Positions 33,807 through 48,198 of a stretch of 64,000 bases of DNA are shown in pieces. Under the pieces are notes generated by a model. That model saw only the letters and a program-made list of their open reading frames with translations, ran no database searches and had not been told where the DNA came from. How positions within the stretch are numbered: the stretch's first letter is position 1; each line of letters opens with the position of its first letter. Source of the stretch: Puffinus mauretanicus (taxonomy: Eukaryota; Chordata; Aves; Procellariiformes; Procellariidae); NCBI GenBank assembly GCA_023333565.1, contig JAJKFH010001941.1, positions 930,001 through 994,000 of the forward strand, written 5' to 3'. A program made the position numbers and the translations under genes.

Positions 33807-36800
33807 CCCATTTATCTCCCTTATGCTTTTGTTGAGCTTGGAACTCAGAGCTAATGTGTAGGTGGAAGCCATAGGAGGAGGAACAGAATGAACTCAGCCT
33901 TCCTGCGGTTCATCTGGGGTCTCTTGTGAAATGGGATTGACAACGCTGACAGAAATGTTGTGCTTAGAGATGTGTGCCTTTAGCTGTCTGATAGGTCGCT
34001 GCAATACAGATATCTCATCACCAGAGGCACGAGAAGGTGAGCCAAAAAAAATCTTGTCACAAGCCTTAAGGTCATTCCTAAGCTGAGTTATTAGAGAAGA
34101 GAGCAACTTTTCTGATGGCAGAAGCCTGAAAATTAATTATAAAAAATCTATACTGGAAATCATGGTGAGACTTTAAATGGTAGCCTACTCAAGGCACAAG
34201 GAATTCTAAGTGAAGAACAGAAAAATCAAATTTTTCTTGGATTTTATGATTAGCAAAGCACAGAATTTGAATGGTTTTGATTTTATGGCAGGTTTGCATT
34301 GCCTTGCTTCTGGGAGACCAGTGTTGAAGATGGCTATGTTGAATCTTTAAGGACCATCTTATCTACTGTATCAGTCAGGGACTTGGCAAACATTTCAAAT
34401 GCGGAAAAAAAGAAGTCTCAACTGTGTTGATGCATTGTTTAGTCAAGTGTATATTTTACCAGGCTTATTTGGACCCTCGCATCTGTTTATTGATGGCTAC
34501 TTCAAAGCAATCTATTTCTGCAGGACACAGTTGGCACTGTCTAAGTGTATTGTCTGCTGCAAAGGAGAGAGAAGACATTAAGAGCATTAGTTTGTCATTG
34601 AGGAAAACGCTGAAATTAATTTCTTCAGAAGCAAATACAGATGACGTAGTAGAAGCTGCTAATATCCTAACCACAAAATAAATAAAATGGACATCTACAG
34701 TACTGGTAAGATTAAATAGCCTCTCTCTTAAACACATGCACACATACACTTTCTTACGTGATACAAGTGTTAATATGCGCTTGAATATCCTTATTTGCCC
34801 ACTTTAGCACGTCGTGGAAGGTTACAGAAGCCTCTGTGTAGCATAAGCAGACAAACAATAGCCTTACCCCTCTTTATTTTCAGGGGCAGTATGAAAAAAA
34901 ATCTTGTCTGACCCAGTTACAGTTATTTGTCTTTCCAAAAATATTTTCCATATGGAGATCTCCAAGTCTGAGTGCCATCTGTGAGGACTTCTTGGGTTTC
35001 TTTTACAGAGAAGTCTCTGGAGGAAGCCCAAGTGCAAGACTGGGCTAGGCTGACAAGATTTTTTCAGTGAGAAACAAGGATGCTTGTGTGTGGTGGGTCC
35101 TATTTCCCAGTCATTCCGTTTAGGGTAATTCCTTAGTCAGGGCTGTATGGCTCACTGGAAATGCTGGGCTGCAGATGGACCTTGTACTTCTGTAAGAATA
35201 CGTGTAGCCACGCGGTTGCTCTGGGGTCTCCAGGATGGATGTTTTAAAATGGCAATCAGGGTTTGAAGTGGGTGTCCCATCCAGTCACCCTGGTATAATT
35301 CAGCCCTGTTGATCATCCCACCGTATTTTCTTGTATACGTTTCTACCTTCTGAGTGGCAAAGCTACACAGGTGGAAACACCTGAATTTATTTTTTATTTT
35401 TGAGGGGGATAGCTTACTGAAGACTTTTGAGAAACAAGAACTGAATATTGGATTCATGTTTTAGAAACAGACAGGGAAGCGTCTGCATCCCCAAAGAGAT
35501 GCGATGTGGTGTGTTGTATTAGCTGATGGTGCATCAACTCATTCATATGGGATCACTAATATAATCAGGACACTGTGAACTCTCAGTGTTGAGGCAAAAA
35601 GTCCATGGCTACATTTTGTGGCATTTGAAAAGCCAAAAGCAAGAGAAGGAGGGAACTATTGTGAGCTTTTAGCAGAACTACCAACAGAGATCTGGACATC
35701 CTTAGCGTGATCTCCTGGGATTATGTCAACCTGATGTGCTTCAAAGGCCTGTCAGCTTTTTGAGACAGCAGTACCTCAACTGTGCTGAATGCTGCGGAGA
35801 CCTGGCAGTACAAGCACGGCCACTGTCCTTCCCGCAGATGTTAAGGGAAGCTACCACCACCTGGCTATGTGTCCTATCCAAACAGAAAGCTTAATTGTGA
35901 ACAAATCAAGAAAATGTCAAAGGTGGAAGGGAAAGCAGCTACTTTTAGCTTTCCAGCTATGTTTCTTGGGAGTGGGAGATTGCAAACTAAAAGGCAGACA
36001 GCAAGTCTTGTTTACTGGGGAATGTGTTGTTCGGATGTGGGCTAGAACGCATCCTGCTGCAAGGTGAGCAGCAAATGTGTTGTTTAAAGAGGCGCTGAGG
36101 CTTTCTCTTAGCAAAAGGCAAAGGTATTAGTGTCTGCCTTTTCAGTAGCTTTCGATAACACAGTTTTTGTGCTAGTACTTAAGGGATTGCCCAGTTTGTG
36201 AGAAAGTCAGATTCAGAAATGGAGGATGTCACTATTACAGCCTCTGCAAAAGGATTTTACTGCCCTGGATTCTCTGGGTCCCAAGAAGCTGTCCTGACTT
36301 GGACTCCTACAGCAGGAGATAAAGATCCCTGGAGGGGAGGAAGAAATTCCTAGCTGGCCAAGTGGTTATCTGGCAACTCCTAGTCACCCCGCTGGGCATG
36401 ATTTAGGACTCACCTAAATAGGCAAATATGTAGGTAGCGCTGAGCTAACATAAATCCAGGTGCAGACATGTTGTTGCAGCATGGCTGTGCCTTTTCTGCC
36501 CCATCATCCTGTCCGTGGTGGAAGGCTTGGAGATACAGGAATCCTGACACCTCCCCTTCTTATGCAAACTGGCCCAGCCTCCAAGTGTGCCATCAGCATC
36601 CTTTGCACTACCTGAGTGGGTGAATTGGTCTCTTCCAATGGCTCAGTTGCTGTCCCTGAACCCGGACAGGTCTGCACCTCTCCCACTGCCAAGTGGTCTC
36701 TTACAAGGCACATTCACAGCTGCAATAAATAATAATGAATTTGGATGGACAGAAAGGTCACACTGCTGTCAAGCAGCATGAAAGGGACCCTAGAAATTTG

Positions 36801-39800
36801 CTGGTTTTTTCTAAATAATATTGTGTATGCTGTTTTGCACAAATTAAAGCACACTGGGGCCACAGTAGAGTAATGATTACACTTAATGAGGGGCAATTGA
36901 AAGGTATGAAGTAGTTCTTCCAAACAAGTTCTAATCGAAGCTGGAACCATACAGACACTGCGCTCAACAAGCTTTCCTATGAATAATGCACCTAATTACC
37001 ATCTGCTTTTTTCATAACATGGATAAAAATGTGATCACATATAAAATTCTCACTGTGTTTCCTAGGATACAAGGTGATCCTCATTTCAAACTAGCTTGAA
37101 AATGGCAAATGAGCAAACTTAATTTTAATAAAAACAAGGAAACTCACACATGTGAAATATAATCTGGGCACTTCTGATTTCATGAAGAAGTGTCTTTGTT
37201 TGCTTTTCATACAAAACCTAGTGAAAAACTTGATAGTATAGCACAACAAGGCACTTCACACCTGTGGTTTAGACAGTCCGCTTGGAGGATGGCAGCACTT
37301 TTCCTAATGGACAGTGTGAGAACAGTGTGAGAAAGTTTCCATATTAAACAACGAAACAGTAAACTCTACCAAAAGCTGATTTTTCAACAATATGAGTCAA
37401 AAGACGAGCATAAATTACTCTCATGATGCAGCTTTTTTTAATTACCACCATAGCTAGCTAGCTTTTTATGTAGTGACACTAGTAAGTACACTGCTTAGTG
37501 AAAACAGGGAAAGCTAAAATTATACTTGCTTTACTTGCATCAGCCTCACAGTGAAGGGTCTGTATCACAGAATAAAGCTTTTTAAATACCATGATATCTG
37601 CCAGACACTCTGATCCTGATTCCACGTCAAAAGTGTGCCTTGTGCTGGATTAAGGAGGTCAACTTGGGTTTTATAATCTAAGCTCACAATCCCTCCAACA
37701 TCTGCTTTCAAGCATAGCACATACTATCCACCAGAGTATTCCCATTATTTCAATGAGGTTCCTCAGATGAATTGAATGGGATGATGGAGAAATGGTGAAG
37801 ATATTGCCTGCCCATCTCCTCACGTTCACCAGCACAAGCATGGTATTTTATGACATGAGAAACTTATGAGAGGGGGTATGGCCTCTCAGTGTTCATGGCT
37901 TGTATGCAGCACTAAAGGTTAAGAAACATCTCAAGACCTATGTCTTCTCAGTACCGTATCTGTTTACGCAGTAGATGGTGAAGATGTCCAGTGTGATGGA
38001 TGGGAGTGGCTTCAGACAATATGATCACTCCATTTCACTTCTCTCCATCACTTGAGCCTGACAAAAAACACTAAAAGAAGTTAGCTGGCTACTGCTATGC
38101 CCTTTTGACTTCAAACATATCCTGATATGACGTTAACCTCAGCTTACCAGACAAGACATAGGTGGATTAATCTACTCTCTCCTGCTCTTTATTAACAGGA
38201 GGTTCAACCAAGCCATTCCCACAATGAAGACAGACAGCTGCAGCTCTGGCCTTATGGACTTCCACTGCTGCCTTGGGGCCAAGTGGGAGCAGTGGAGAAG
38301 AAAGAATAAAGCAGTTTCCCTTCTGTAACTGAAGGGAAGTTCAGCCCTCATGCTTTGCAGAGTTTAGGAAATGCTCCAAAAGTCAGAGCTCCTGCTCAGA
38401 GACCAACTGTTTCTGAGGCATCCCATGTGATAACACTTCCCATTCTTTCCATTCTCTCCATTCCCCAAGGTGGAGAGGGAAGGAGGAAATGACAACAACC
38501 CAGCAGGCCTGGTGGAATTACATATTCTGCTGAAGGAGGTCGTGCATACTAAAGGCAAAAGGCTCAGGAATGGCTGTGACTTTGTGTATTTCTCGGAGAG
38601 GTGTTGCAGATAATGCTGAGTCTGGTAGCCTTCCAGCTCTCCTCCTCCCACATTCTTCTGCCCTGAGAAGCCTGCCCTTCATCGGTCATTCTGGAAGAGG
38701 GCTGAAGGTAGGGCTAATCATGATGGTGAGTGCTGGCCTGGCTTCCTGGACATCAGGGTGCTCTTTGCTCCCCTCTGACTCTCACTACGTAAAACTGCGT
38801 GAGGGAGGCACAAGATTCATGTGCACACTTCTGTCCTCTTTGCAACCTCTTCTTTGCCAAGGACTGCGTATTTGTTTTAGTTAAAGAAGCTTGTGACTGA
38901 AAACAGCTGCAGACCGAGTGGAAAAATAACACCTAAAAATAGCCCCAGCCTGAGAGCACAATGTGCATTGATTTTACTATGAAGAGTAGAAGAGCAGGGA
39001 GATGGTGACTAGGCTGGTATGTTCTAATACGTCTCACCCTGCCATTTTTAGAGTGCATGTAGTAAGCCAGGCAGCCAAGTCAGTCCATGTAGGTATTTGA
39101 CTGCTTTGGAAGGGTTCCCGGCAGAGCCACTCCAACTACAACAAATTAGCATGGTATTTTTATAAGCTGACAGCGAGGAAATCACCCCACAATATTACCA
39201 TGTTCTGCAGAGAACAGAGAATACGTAACTGCTGAAAAAAGAAGACAAATCTCTCGCTGATTGTTTCCACTCAAAACATTTTCCTAGAATAAATTATCGA
39301 GTAGATAATATAATTTCCTCCTGTCTTCTGTATGCTGGGATAGAACCTGAAGTAGAAGCAGTTCTAGATGCAGATCACAGACCCAGATGCATTAATTTCT
39401 CTTACAGTTTTGCTAACTTCAGCAAGCCAAGCCCATGCAACAGCGCAGTAGAAATACTCATTCAGATTCACTACCACAGACAACAGGGGTGCTAATAGAA
39501 AGCACAGCTCTGTCAGAGACGTCATTTTTACGTTATGACGACTATGACTACCCACTTAAGAGGTTGGTGGCAAGATCATGTGCTACCCTCTTAAGAGATG
39601 GCAGCTATAAAATAAGGACCCTTGTCAGTGAAGACCCATCCCAGCATGAACCTGCCCACTGCCTGGCCACCTCCACCTCCAGGCCTTAAAGCCATAGAAG
39701 CTGAGGGTGATTGTTGAAGAACCATGGTTTTTTCAAGGCTAACCCAAGTAATGAAAGAAGCCCCAGTTTTAAAGATGGAAGTGATGTCGGCACCTGTGGT

Positions 39801-40571
39801 TGACAAGGGCTAATAGTTCTGCCTTCACCCTCTTTTCTCCTTAAGCTTCGAAATGTTAGTAGCTCATTAACTGAGTAGCGCAAATCCACTCTGAGATGCA
39901 GAAGAGTGCCCTGTCAGGAGTTTTCAAATTGTTTCTATGCCAGCTACAGGTCACCGTAGCTCCTAAGAGAGGGGACTACTGCCTGAAGAGTGAGTCAAGA
40001 GGATACTAGGCCCAGAGGATGGGCCTGGGTGAAGACGTTCAGTTCTGAAAAGCTCAGTGCTGTTAAACACCTTTAAAATCATTGCGTTTGTTACATATTT
40101 GTCTGCAGATTTCAGACAAATAGAGATTCAGCCACTTGCAAGATCAGCTCCAGCATCTTGTAGGTGTTTATGCTATGACCAGATTTTTTTTTCCTTTTAA
40201 ACAACTATCTTAAAACTAACTAAACTGCCCCTCACAGTACATACACAGAAAATTTTTCTCTTTAGAAGATACAGCTCGCTTGGTCTTCATGAAAACAGGA
40301 AGCTGAGAGAAGCCCAGCCCTTCATCTATGATTGACAAACTGTCCCCCACCAAAGGGATATTCAGAATAGTGCTTTCGGAGAGGCACTCCCAAACTCCTC
40401 TCTGAGGTTGGTAGGAGGGAGATCCGGATGAGTTTACAAACGTCCAAGCTCGTTTCTGACTTGCTTGCAAGCAGACCGGAGCAGTTTTCCTGGTGCGCTG
40501 CCTTCAGGGGAACCACTGAAGAGGCATTGCTACCCTTCTCCTGGGAAGTCAGTAGAGCAGGGTGAGGTGAA
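33807..40571. other. Unique non-coding sequence
   Basis: About 6.8 kb of AT-rich sequence with no recognised repeat family, RNA gene or exon. Short open frames on both strands are of chance type. A GCTAGCTAGCTAGC-like string occurs near 37450. Confidence 0.45.
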
Positions 40572-40593
40572 TTAATGCCACTGGTGGCATTAA
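40572..40593. repeat. Inverted repeat, 10-bp perfect arms, 2-nt spacer
   Basis: TTAATGCCAC and GTGGCATTAA are separated by TG. Confidence 0.95.
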
Positions 40594-43500
40594 CTCAAGG
40601 ACAGCAGAGGCAGATGTTGATCTTTTCCGAAGGCAGATATGCCCTGGTTTCAGCCTGGTGTCGCCTGAACAAGCACCCATAGACTGACCTTGATTTCACT
40701 GCACTTTTTTGAGGGAGGGTGGACACCTGAGACTCACACGCAGGAGATTCTGGATCTTGCGTTTTGTGCCGCTCAGACTTAGATCCTACCAATAGCCTGG
40801 TACACTGATGTACAAAACAGGGCCTCGCTTCCCTGCCGCACTGTTAGCATCCCCACAACTTGACAAAATAAATGTGAATGAAAATGTTAACCAAAACACA
40901 ATCCATTTACCTGGAAAGACACAGGTGTGTGTTTTTCTGTAAACATTCAAGGGCTGTCCACTTTACTGGCACTAGTATTTTCATTTTTCTAGGTAAAGAA
41001 TGCTTGTGCGTGATATGGACCATGGATCTAAAACAAAGCGACCTGACCTCGCTGACTAATTATAGAGTGAAGGAAATTAATTTCTGTTTAGGATATCTGT
41101 AATTAATCCATATAGTAAGAAATGAGTTAGTCAGTGTTGGAAAAGTATAAATAATTAATAATCGAGAAATAAGTGCAATCTGGTCATGGATTTCCCAGGA
41201 GGAGAAGGAAGATAAAGTGTTTGATGTAAATTATTTGCTCAGCCTTACCATTTTGATAAAACATTTTTTTACTAAGAGCAAAAGCAAGTGAAACAGAAAT
41301 GACTGCATGGCTAATGAGCCAGACATAAATGATACTGTACTTATTGGAATAGCTGATTGTGAAAGATACACCAAAAATGGCAAAATGTGTGCCCAGAGCA
41401 GATAAAATGAAACCATGTGACAATATTTGTACTGTAGGAGAGATAGCTTTAAGCAAAATTGCTAAAGGTAAGTTAAAACTTGTACAATACTACAGATAAT
41501 ACAAGACCTAAGGCTAAAACAAGACAAATATAAGAGTATTACATGTAGCCAGAAAGTTTCTCTGTGTGTGATTTGCGTGTATGCACATCTTCAGAATTTC
41601 CTACCAGGCTTGTAGATTACTTAAATTTAGAAACTATTGCTACAAACTGTTTTCTATGAAAATGTCATGAAGCCATTGGGTTCATGTGCTCCTTGATAAT
41701 GAAAGTAAGCAGTGGTTTGGGTCTTTAATGGAAGGACCAAGTCCCTTTAAGAAGGTTAATGAAGCTAAGAAAAACTTTGACCAGGATCTGAATCTGTGGT
41801 GAAACCCAAAGGCATGTGAGTTTCACAGAACGCTAGACTTTGAGAAGATGAATGTCCCCAGGAGGCAGCTTCAAAGCCAAGTACTAGGGAAAAAAGGAAC
41901 AAGATACAGAGTAAAGACTCATGAAGCAAAGGAGAAATGGTTGCCCAGGCAAGGAGGTGGAAAGAAACAGAGGTAAAGGGAGAGCTGCCAGCAGCATTAG
42001 AGGCAAGGTAGAAAAAGCTTCATCAATGACATCTGAATTCGGTGCCTAAGCAAATGAACAGAAACTTCAAACTATCAAAGTCCTGATTTTAAGCCAATAA
42101 TGACATTTTTAATATGAGAATAAATATATTTCCATGCATTTATCTGCAATACAATATGAAGTGTTTCTCCCACAATGCACTAGACACCACACTAACCTGA
42201 ATATTGAGTAACAAAATCAAATGTATATACAGCATGAAAATCCCACGTTCGGAACTGCACTTAGTCAATCCTCTAAAGCTTGAGCCTCTGGCAGTATTAA
42301 TCAGGCACCTAAATTTGTAATCTGCCATTGCATTATTCTGCATACAATGTCTTGAAAATGTCTTTTAGGGGCTTAATAGTCCTGATGCAAAAAGACAGAA
42401 AGAGGTGAAGAAATCCTCATAAAACAAGTCCTACAATCCCAGTGCATGAATGCTCTTTTTTCTTTGTCACAGGACACAACAGTTTGCCCTTTGGGAAACT
42501 TATCTTGTGTAGGACTATGGGGAGTAGGTCAAAGTCCTGTACATATCTGTACACATTGTTCCAAATATATGGTTTCCTATCTTGTTTGTCAAGCCCCGGG
42601 CTGGGCAACTGTCAAGAGGGTGCTCCCCTGCCATGAATACAAAAGGACAGTCTCTAAAAATGCAAAAGGGCTTGGGTGATGGCACTGGGATGCTGAAGGA
42701 AAGCCCTCCTTTGATAGCAGCTAGAAAAGCCAATTTTCTCCAATTCATTTCCACAAACTAGTGACTCCAGAAGAAGAGTTGCCCTGTGGGCAGAGTTACT
42801 CACCAAAGCGCTCTGCAAACTGGCTGTTCCCCATGACACTTCCAGGCACGCCTTGCTCATGGATGCTGAGTCCTGCCCTGAACTCAGGCTGTGGACTGCG
42901 GCAGGGCTGTGAGACACTACTAAGGTCCCTGGCGCTGCGCTTCATCCAGCGTGCAGGTGGAAAGAAGATCAACACCTGATGGAGGATCCTGTGATCTGAA
43001 CATCGGCTTTGTCAACCTGGTTTGATTAACGAGGAGATGGTGAATTTCTGGTGAAGTACTATGTTAATACTTATTGCTCTGACTTACCAAGACTCAAATT
43101 TCCTGGTTTCAGATTAAAAAAAAAACCCTGCAAAAAAAATTTTTTTTTTAAATTCAGATTTAGCTTAATCTCCCAGCAGTCTGTCTCCTCAAATAACTGA
43201 ATGAAATATGTCTAATACACGCCTCCAAAAATTTTCATGAAGATAAAGAAAATGAGTGGTTTTTTTCCCATAGTTTCTCTACACAGTGCTTCTAGGTAAG
43301 CCCTGACATATGCCTTGCATTGGACATAGCTAAATAAATTGTATATGTATTTACTTCTTTGAGTTTAGCACATCCAGTTCTTTATTCTTCCTCAGTTCCA
43401 TTTTCATTGACCTTTCATTAAGCTCATTCCTACAGAATTCTTTCAGATTGGATATCTATTTTCTAAAAAACGTCTGATTGCCTTGCTATTTTAAATCACA

Positions 43501-44095
43501 GTAAATCTCTAGGTTACCTTTGTGCTTTTTTTTAAACTTGCACTTTCTGTAATTTCTCCTCTAGTATCTTTGAATAGTCGTTGCTGTAAGTTTCAGGATC
43601 TTTATTTTGTGTCAAAGTTTGTGCCAAAATTTTAGGGAATTTTTAAACAGCTTCTTCAATTCGCAGTAATCAGTCTATTATGACAACATCTTCCCTGAGA
43701 ATGACAAACTGACTCTCAGTAGGATCCTAAATAAGAACCCTTTCTTCCTTCCCTGTAACCCTCCAGTAGCCTCGGATTGACTTTATCCAGGCAAAAAAAC
43801 CATGCTGCTGAGTCTTGACAATTCCACACATACTTTTTCAGAATTGCTTATTCTTTAGGTGCAAGACAGGTCACCGAGATTACCCGTTGTCGCAGTGAGA
43901 AATCAAAGGTATGTTGGAGCAAATTTTGAGGGCAGAAAACTCTTTGGTTCAAAGGGATTAATGTAATTTCAACTCATCTAATTTCAAGTCTTCTCAGAAT
44001 ATTTAATCTTTTCTTTTACTTTTTCTCAATTTGCCTACTTTCTGTTTGATTCTATTGGGCATATTGAAATCTTCTCAGCTAGCCAACATCCTCCC
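40594..44095. other. Unique AT-rich non-coding sequence
   Basis: It includes an A8/T10 string at 43132-43149. No repeat family, RNA gene or exon is recognised. Confidence 0.45.
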
Positions 44096-44117
44096 TGTTA
44101 CGTTGAGCAACGTAACA
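44096..44117. repeat. Inverted repeat, 10-bp perfect arms, 2-nt spacer
   Basis: TGTTACGTTG and CAACGTAACA are separated by AG. Each arm carries an ACGT core. Confidence 0.95.
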
Positions 44118-45817
44118 TTGATAATACAGCTTTGTTTCTTCATATCTGCAGAGAAATAAGGAATTTATTTTTATAAATATCATGCTCCTCAGGTGACCTG
44201 CCTGATATTTTCTTGCCTTAAGTATCTTTAACTTGCAGGGTTAAATACAAGGAACTTGTAAGGGGAAAAAGAAAAAACCCATCTGAAAATGAAACAAGGG
44301 GCTTCTCTAGCTACAACAACCAGGTGAGATTTTTAGAGTTGGCTTAACCTAATTCAAAATAATATTGCCCTGAAAAAGAGCCATCCCACATTTCTCTGAT
44401 CCTGTCTGTGCGTTCCTGCCCTTTCCTTTGGGTTAGCCCAGCTGATCACAGAGGTGGGTGGTGAGGTAGATTAGCTTTTCACTAAGAGGAGGTGGCACAA
44501 CTAGCCTAGACTACACACTTAACTTTTGGCTGACTAGGTAAGGTTAAATGAATGTCTGTCCCAATTTGTTGTCTTGTGCTTTTCTGAACTGTTAAATAAC
44601 AGCCATATGCAAAAAATGTCGGCATTTCCAGGATGGGTGAAAGGATTAGAATTTTTAAAGTCGTCTAGATTTCAGATTTGTTTGGAATTAAATGTACTGT
44701 AACAATAAAGTTATTGTTAGTCTTCCACTGAGCACTCCCATTTTGCTTCATAGCCTAATAGCCACCAGAAAAGACATTTGAAAACTTATTGTATTATTAT
44801 TTATGATACATACAAAGCAAATAGAGAAGAAACGCCACAATAATAATTTAAACATACTCAGTTTTAGCACAGAAGGCAAGATCAAACTAATTAAATCCGT
44901 ATTATCACTTTCTGTACAAACCACACACTCTTCTTCTAATGTGCTGTAAATTCAAGTCCCATTAAATAAAGACCTGACTGTGCATACATATGTATGTATG
45001 CATGAGAGGGGGGATGGAGAGAGAGGAGATGCAAGGAGTCCTTCCATCTCCTGGGACTCGTTGCAAAACCCCTGTTAGCTCCGAGAAGCGTTGGGGCAGG
45101 GACTTTCATGCCTTTGTGCAGTGTCCAAGTATAAAAACGCGAGGGTAGTAGCACTGCTGTTGCTGTTGTTTCCTAAAAGAGGTCTGGTGAGATGGGGTAG
45201 GTGTGAGGTAATGAGTGATTTGGCAGAGAGCATTCTTCTATTTTCTGCTCTGAATCTCCGAGAGACATATTGGCTCAGCTGATCAGATTCCTTTAATAAC
45301 ACAGCTTCCAGGTCTACACGTGCTGCTCCTTCTCTGCTCTATAGCCAATGATGGTCATGGCTTGAGGGCACAGTCTAACACTATGTCTCCAGGAAGACTG
45401 TTGTTTTTAATGTTAATCCAATGTTGTTTAAAAGAGAGACAAAGAATTAATGCGTTTCCTGGGGTCCCTAGCTTTCCTGGATGCTTTTCAAGCTGTTTCA
45501 GAAGTTGGTATTTGCTAAAAGCTGTCAGTAAGGGTGTGACAACACTGCAGCGTCCCCGATGCAGCAGCTATGGGGCTAGTAGACAGAAAGGGGCTGAAAA
45601 ATGCCAGCTTGCTGAACTTGAAACATTGCCTTCAAAGGACATCTACTAATATCTGCCATGATGACAGTCAAGTATCAGTCTTGACCATTTCCTTGTGAGT
45701 TTGCCCAAGTGTTTGGGTCATTGAAAGCTGTTGTGCCCACAGGAATGGACCAGATCTCCCAGACTGATCTTACTTGCATTCTCTTGGGTGACTGGGTGAC
45801 CGGGTCTGAAAGAGGAC
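44118..45817. other. Unique non-coding sequence
   Basis: AT-rich to about 44900, then mixed. I see no repeat family or convincing exon. Confidence 0.45.
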
Positions 45818-45861
45818 TGTCCAAAAATATGCTGAGAGATGTCCAAAAATATGCTGAGGGG
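45818..45861. repeat. Tandem duplication, 22-bp unit, two copies
   Basis: TGTCCAAAAATATGCTGAG occurs at 45818 and again at 45840, with slight differences at the end of the unit (AGA and GGG). Confidence 0.9.
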
Positions 45862-48131
45862 ACACCTTAAAATATCGTTTCCAAGTATTTGGTCAGAACA
45901 GTTTTGCTGGCTTATTGCTCCTGTCACGGTTATTTTCCTTGAATGTTCTTTCAAGAGAGTCACTGGCAAAAGTTGCTGAAACCAGTACATTTTATACCAG
46001 GCAAAAAGTTAATTTCTAGTACAGACAGCTCTGATTCCAAGAGATATTTGCATCCAGTCAGGAAATAGGAGGAATAGCATGCAACTTATTGGACTAATAA
46101 ATTGGATATCAATGAGTTACTTGCATAACCAAAGTTATCCATCCTCATATCATGCAGCAGATTTTCTAAAACGGGTAATTTTTCAAAAAACATCCCAAGA
46201 TATCATCCCTAGATAATTTGGAAACAAAGTTAACACTGAAATGTATTGAATTATGTATCTGCTATAAGCAGCTTTCTCGTTTATAGATGTATTTCCTTTC
46301 CCCAAACTATACAGTAAGAGTGGCAATGCAGAAAAACACTCATTTACATTAGCTGTATACTTGATACATTTCTGCAGTCCAGGGCGGATGACTGTTCAAG
46401 GCTAAAAATTCAGTTCTTCATTATTAAAAAATACCAGTCCTTGCTATAGGAGTTGATGATTCAGTGAGAATTATAATTATAATCAAAGCATAATAGGCAT
46501 TTTGCGCCCCTTATAATCGCTGCCAAGAAACTATTTATTCAGCTAAAGAATTAAATCTTTGTTTGTAAGCTCTTTCTTGTTCACAATAGAAAAAAAGTGT
46601 GTGACTTGGCTCATGAGCAGATACCAGTCTGGCTATTTTACTCAAAGTAAAAATAGGCCTTCATACAGAAAGACTTGTGATACTTAAAACAATTACTTAT
46701 ACATATGTGCTTCTATAAAATCCAGTGTTTAGCTCCAGTGAAGCTACTGATTGCTCTTTTTCTTTATTGCAGGTGGAAAACTCTGTGATGTGCTATATGT
46801 TGGATATTGCATACATCTCTGGCACAAGCAACTCAAAAAAAAAAAAAAAAAAAACAAAACTAAAAGCATTCCAGACAGACATGATCAAAATTACTATGGA
46901 AGTGTTCCCATATGAACTGAGATGAAAAATTTTAAAATTATTCAGGAAAAATGAACAAGGGAGGAAATGCTGGAAGCCAAGAAAATAATAAATTATACAG
47001 ATGAACGGGGTCATTTTGCTTGCTCCCTTCATCTTTGTAAGAACAATGAGGTTTGCTGAAACTACCTGATGATCTTTCCCAAAGAGATAAAGGTGAGTGA
47101 AAATGACACACAGGTGCTTCTACTTCTCACAAGAAAACACCCGAAGAAAAAAGACATTTCACACAGCTGTAATCAACTCACATCATCAGGAGAAATACTC
47201 TGACTTGGTACAAAGAGTCCACTGCTGTCTTTACTTACTATCTTCTCCAAATATGTAAATATGTGAGTAAATTCAGCAAAGTATTTTAGTTTTAAGAATG
47301 CTGGGCAGCTTAGAGTAGTAGTCTATTAGTAGTGTAGAGTCTAGTGGCTGAAAGAAGCAAATCCTTCTAAAGTAAGTTCTTTTCAACCCAACTCATTATT
47401 AAGACTTTCAGTTCGTTGTCAGTTGATATCATGGAAACCATAGCTCCATGAAAGGAAAAGACATCAATGAAGATAACAAGAACATACATGACGACCACAC
47501 CAAGGGCCTTGGTAAGGCAGAGGACACCTTAGCAGCTGTTCCTTTTCACAATGTCTGCTAGTAGCTATACTTTTCTAATTAGGTGTCCTGGTTTAACTCA
47601 GATAGCTGTACGTTTAGAGCAATTCAGCCCTCAAATTCATTCTTCCTACTGAGGTAAGAGACCATAGCATAAAGGATACCTCATATGATCAAATCTTTCT
47701 CTGATAATTTTATTTGATCAGGGAAAGGAATGCAATGAATGCATATCATGACATAGGCACAAATGTAACTCACTTTGGCTCTACCTATACAGTTACACTT
47801 AACAGGGAAAACTTTTATATTAGGGATCCAAAGTTACAGAGCCATGGCCAGTTGCTGAAAGAAAACAGTAATTTTCTGAGAAACCTATACTTGTCCTAAA
47901 TCAAGTGCCTTCACTTGTGTCTTGTATCATATGCGTTTTGTACAGAGGTAACTTATTTTAAGGTAATTTATTTTAAAATAGCCATGCCAAGTGTTTGTGT
48001 GAGTGAGTGAGAGTTGTATATCGAGGTAAGAACAAAATGTTGTGAGAAAGGCTGATTTGAAGTTATTTCTTATCCCAGTAAAATGAGGGATGCTATAAGG
48101 CTGCTTTTTATTTCAAGATATCCTGCTGTTT
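45862..48131. other. Unique AT-rich non-coding sequence
   Basis: It includes an uninterrupted A20 run at 46835-46854, with no recognisable retrotransposon body in front of it. No exon is recognised. Confidence 0.45.
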
Positions 48132-48198
48132 GGGTCAGATCCTACGTCAAGTCAGTAAGAATTCTCCCTTTAACTTCAAGAAGATCAAGATTGGGGCA
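48132..48198. repeat. Probable ancient amniote interspersed repeat
   Basis: GGGTCAGATCCTACGTCAAG and, further on, CTTTAACTTCAAGAAGATCA resemble the GGGTCAGATCC and TTGACTTCAATGGGATCAGG strings of an old repeat that is widespread in reptiles and birds. It is strongly diverged and I cannot name the family. Confidence 0.45.

Noticed and set aside
33495..33872. Long open frames on both strands rich in serine/proline or glycine/arginine/lysine/glutamate
   Set aside because: They are translations of the GGGA/GGAA microsatellite, which is open in several frames because of its four-base period.
43132..43149. A8/T10 palindromic string
   Set aside because: A simple homopolymer junction, expected in AT-rich sequence; no further structure.
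46835..46854. A20 run as the tail of a processed pseudogene or SINE
   Set aside because: No recognisable gene or SINE body precedes it and no target duplication is visible.
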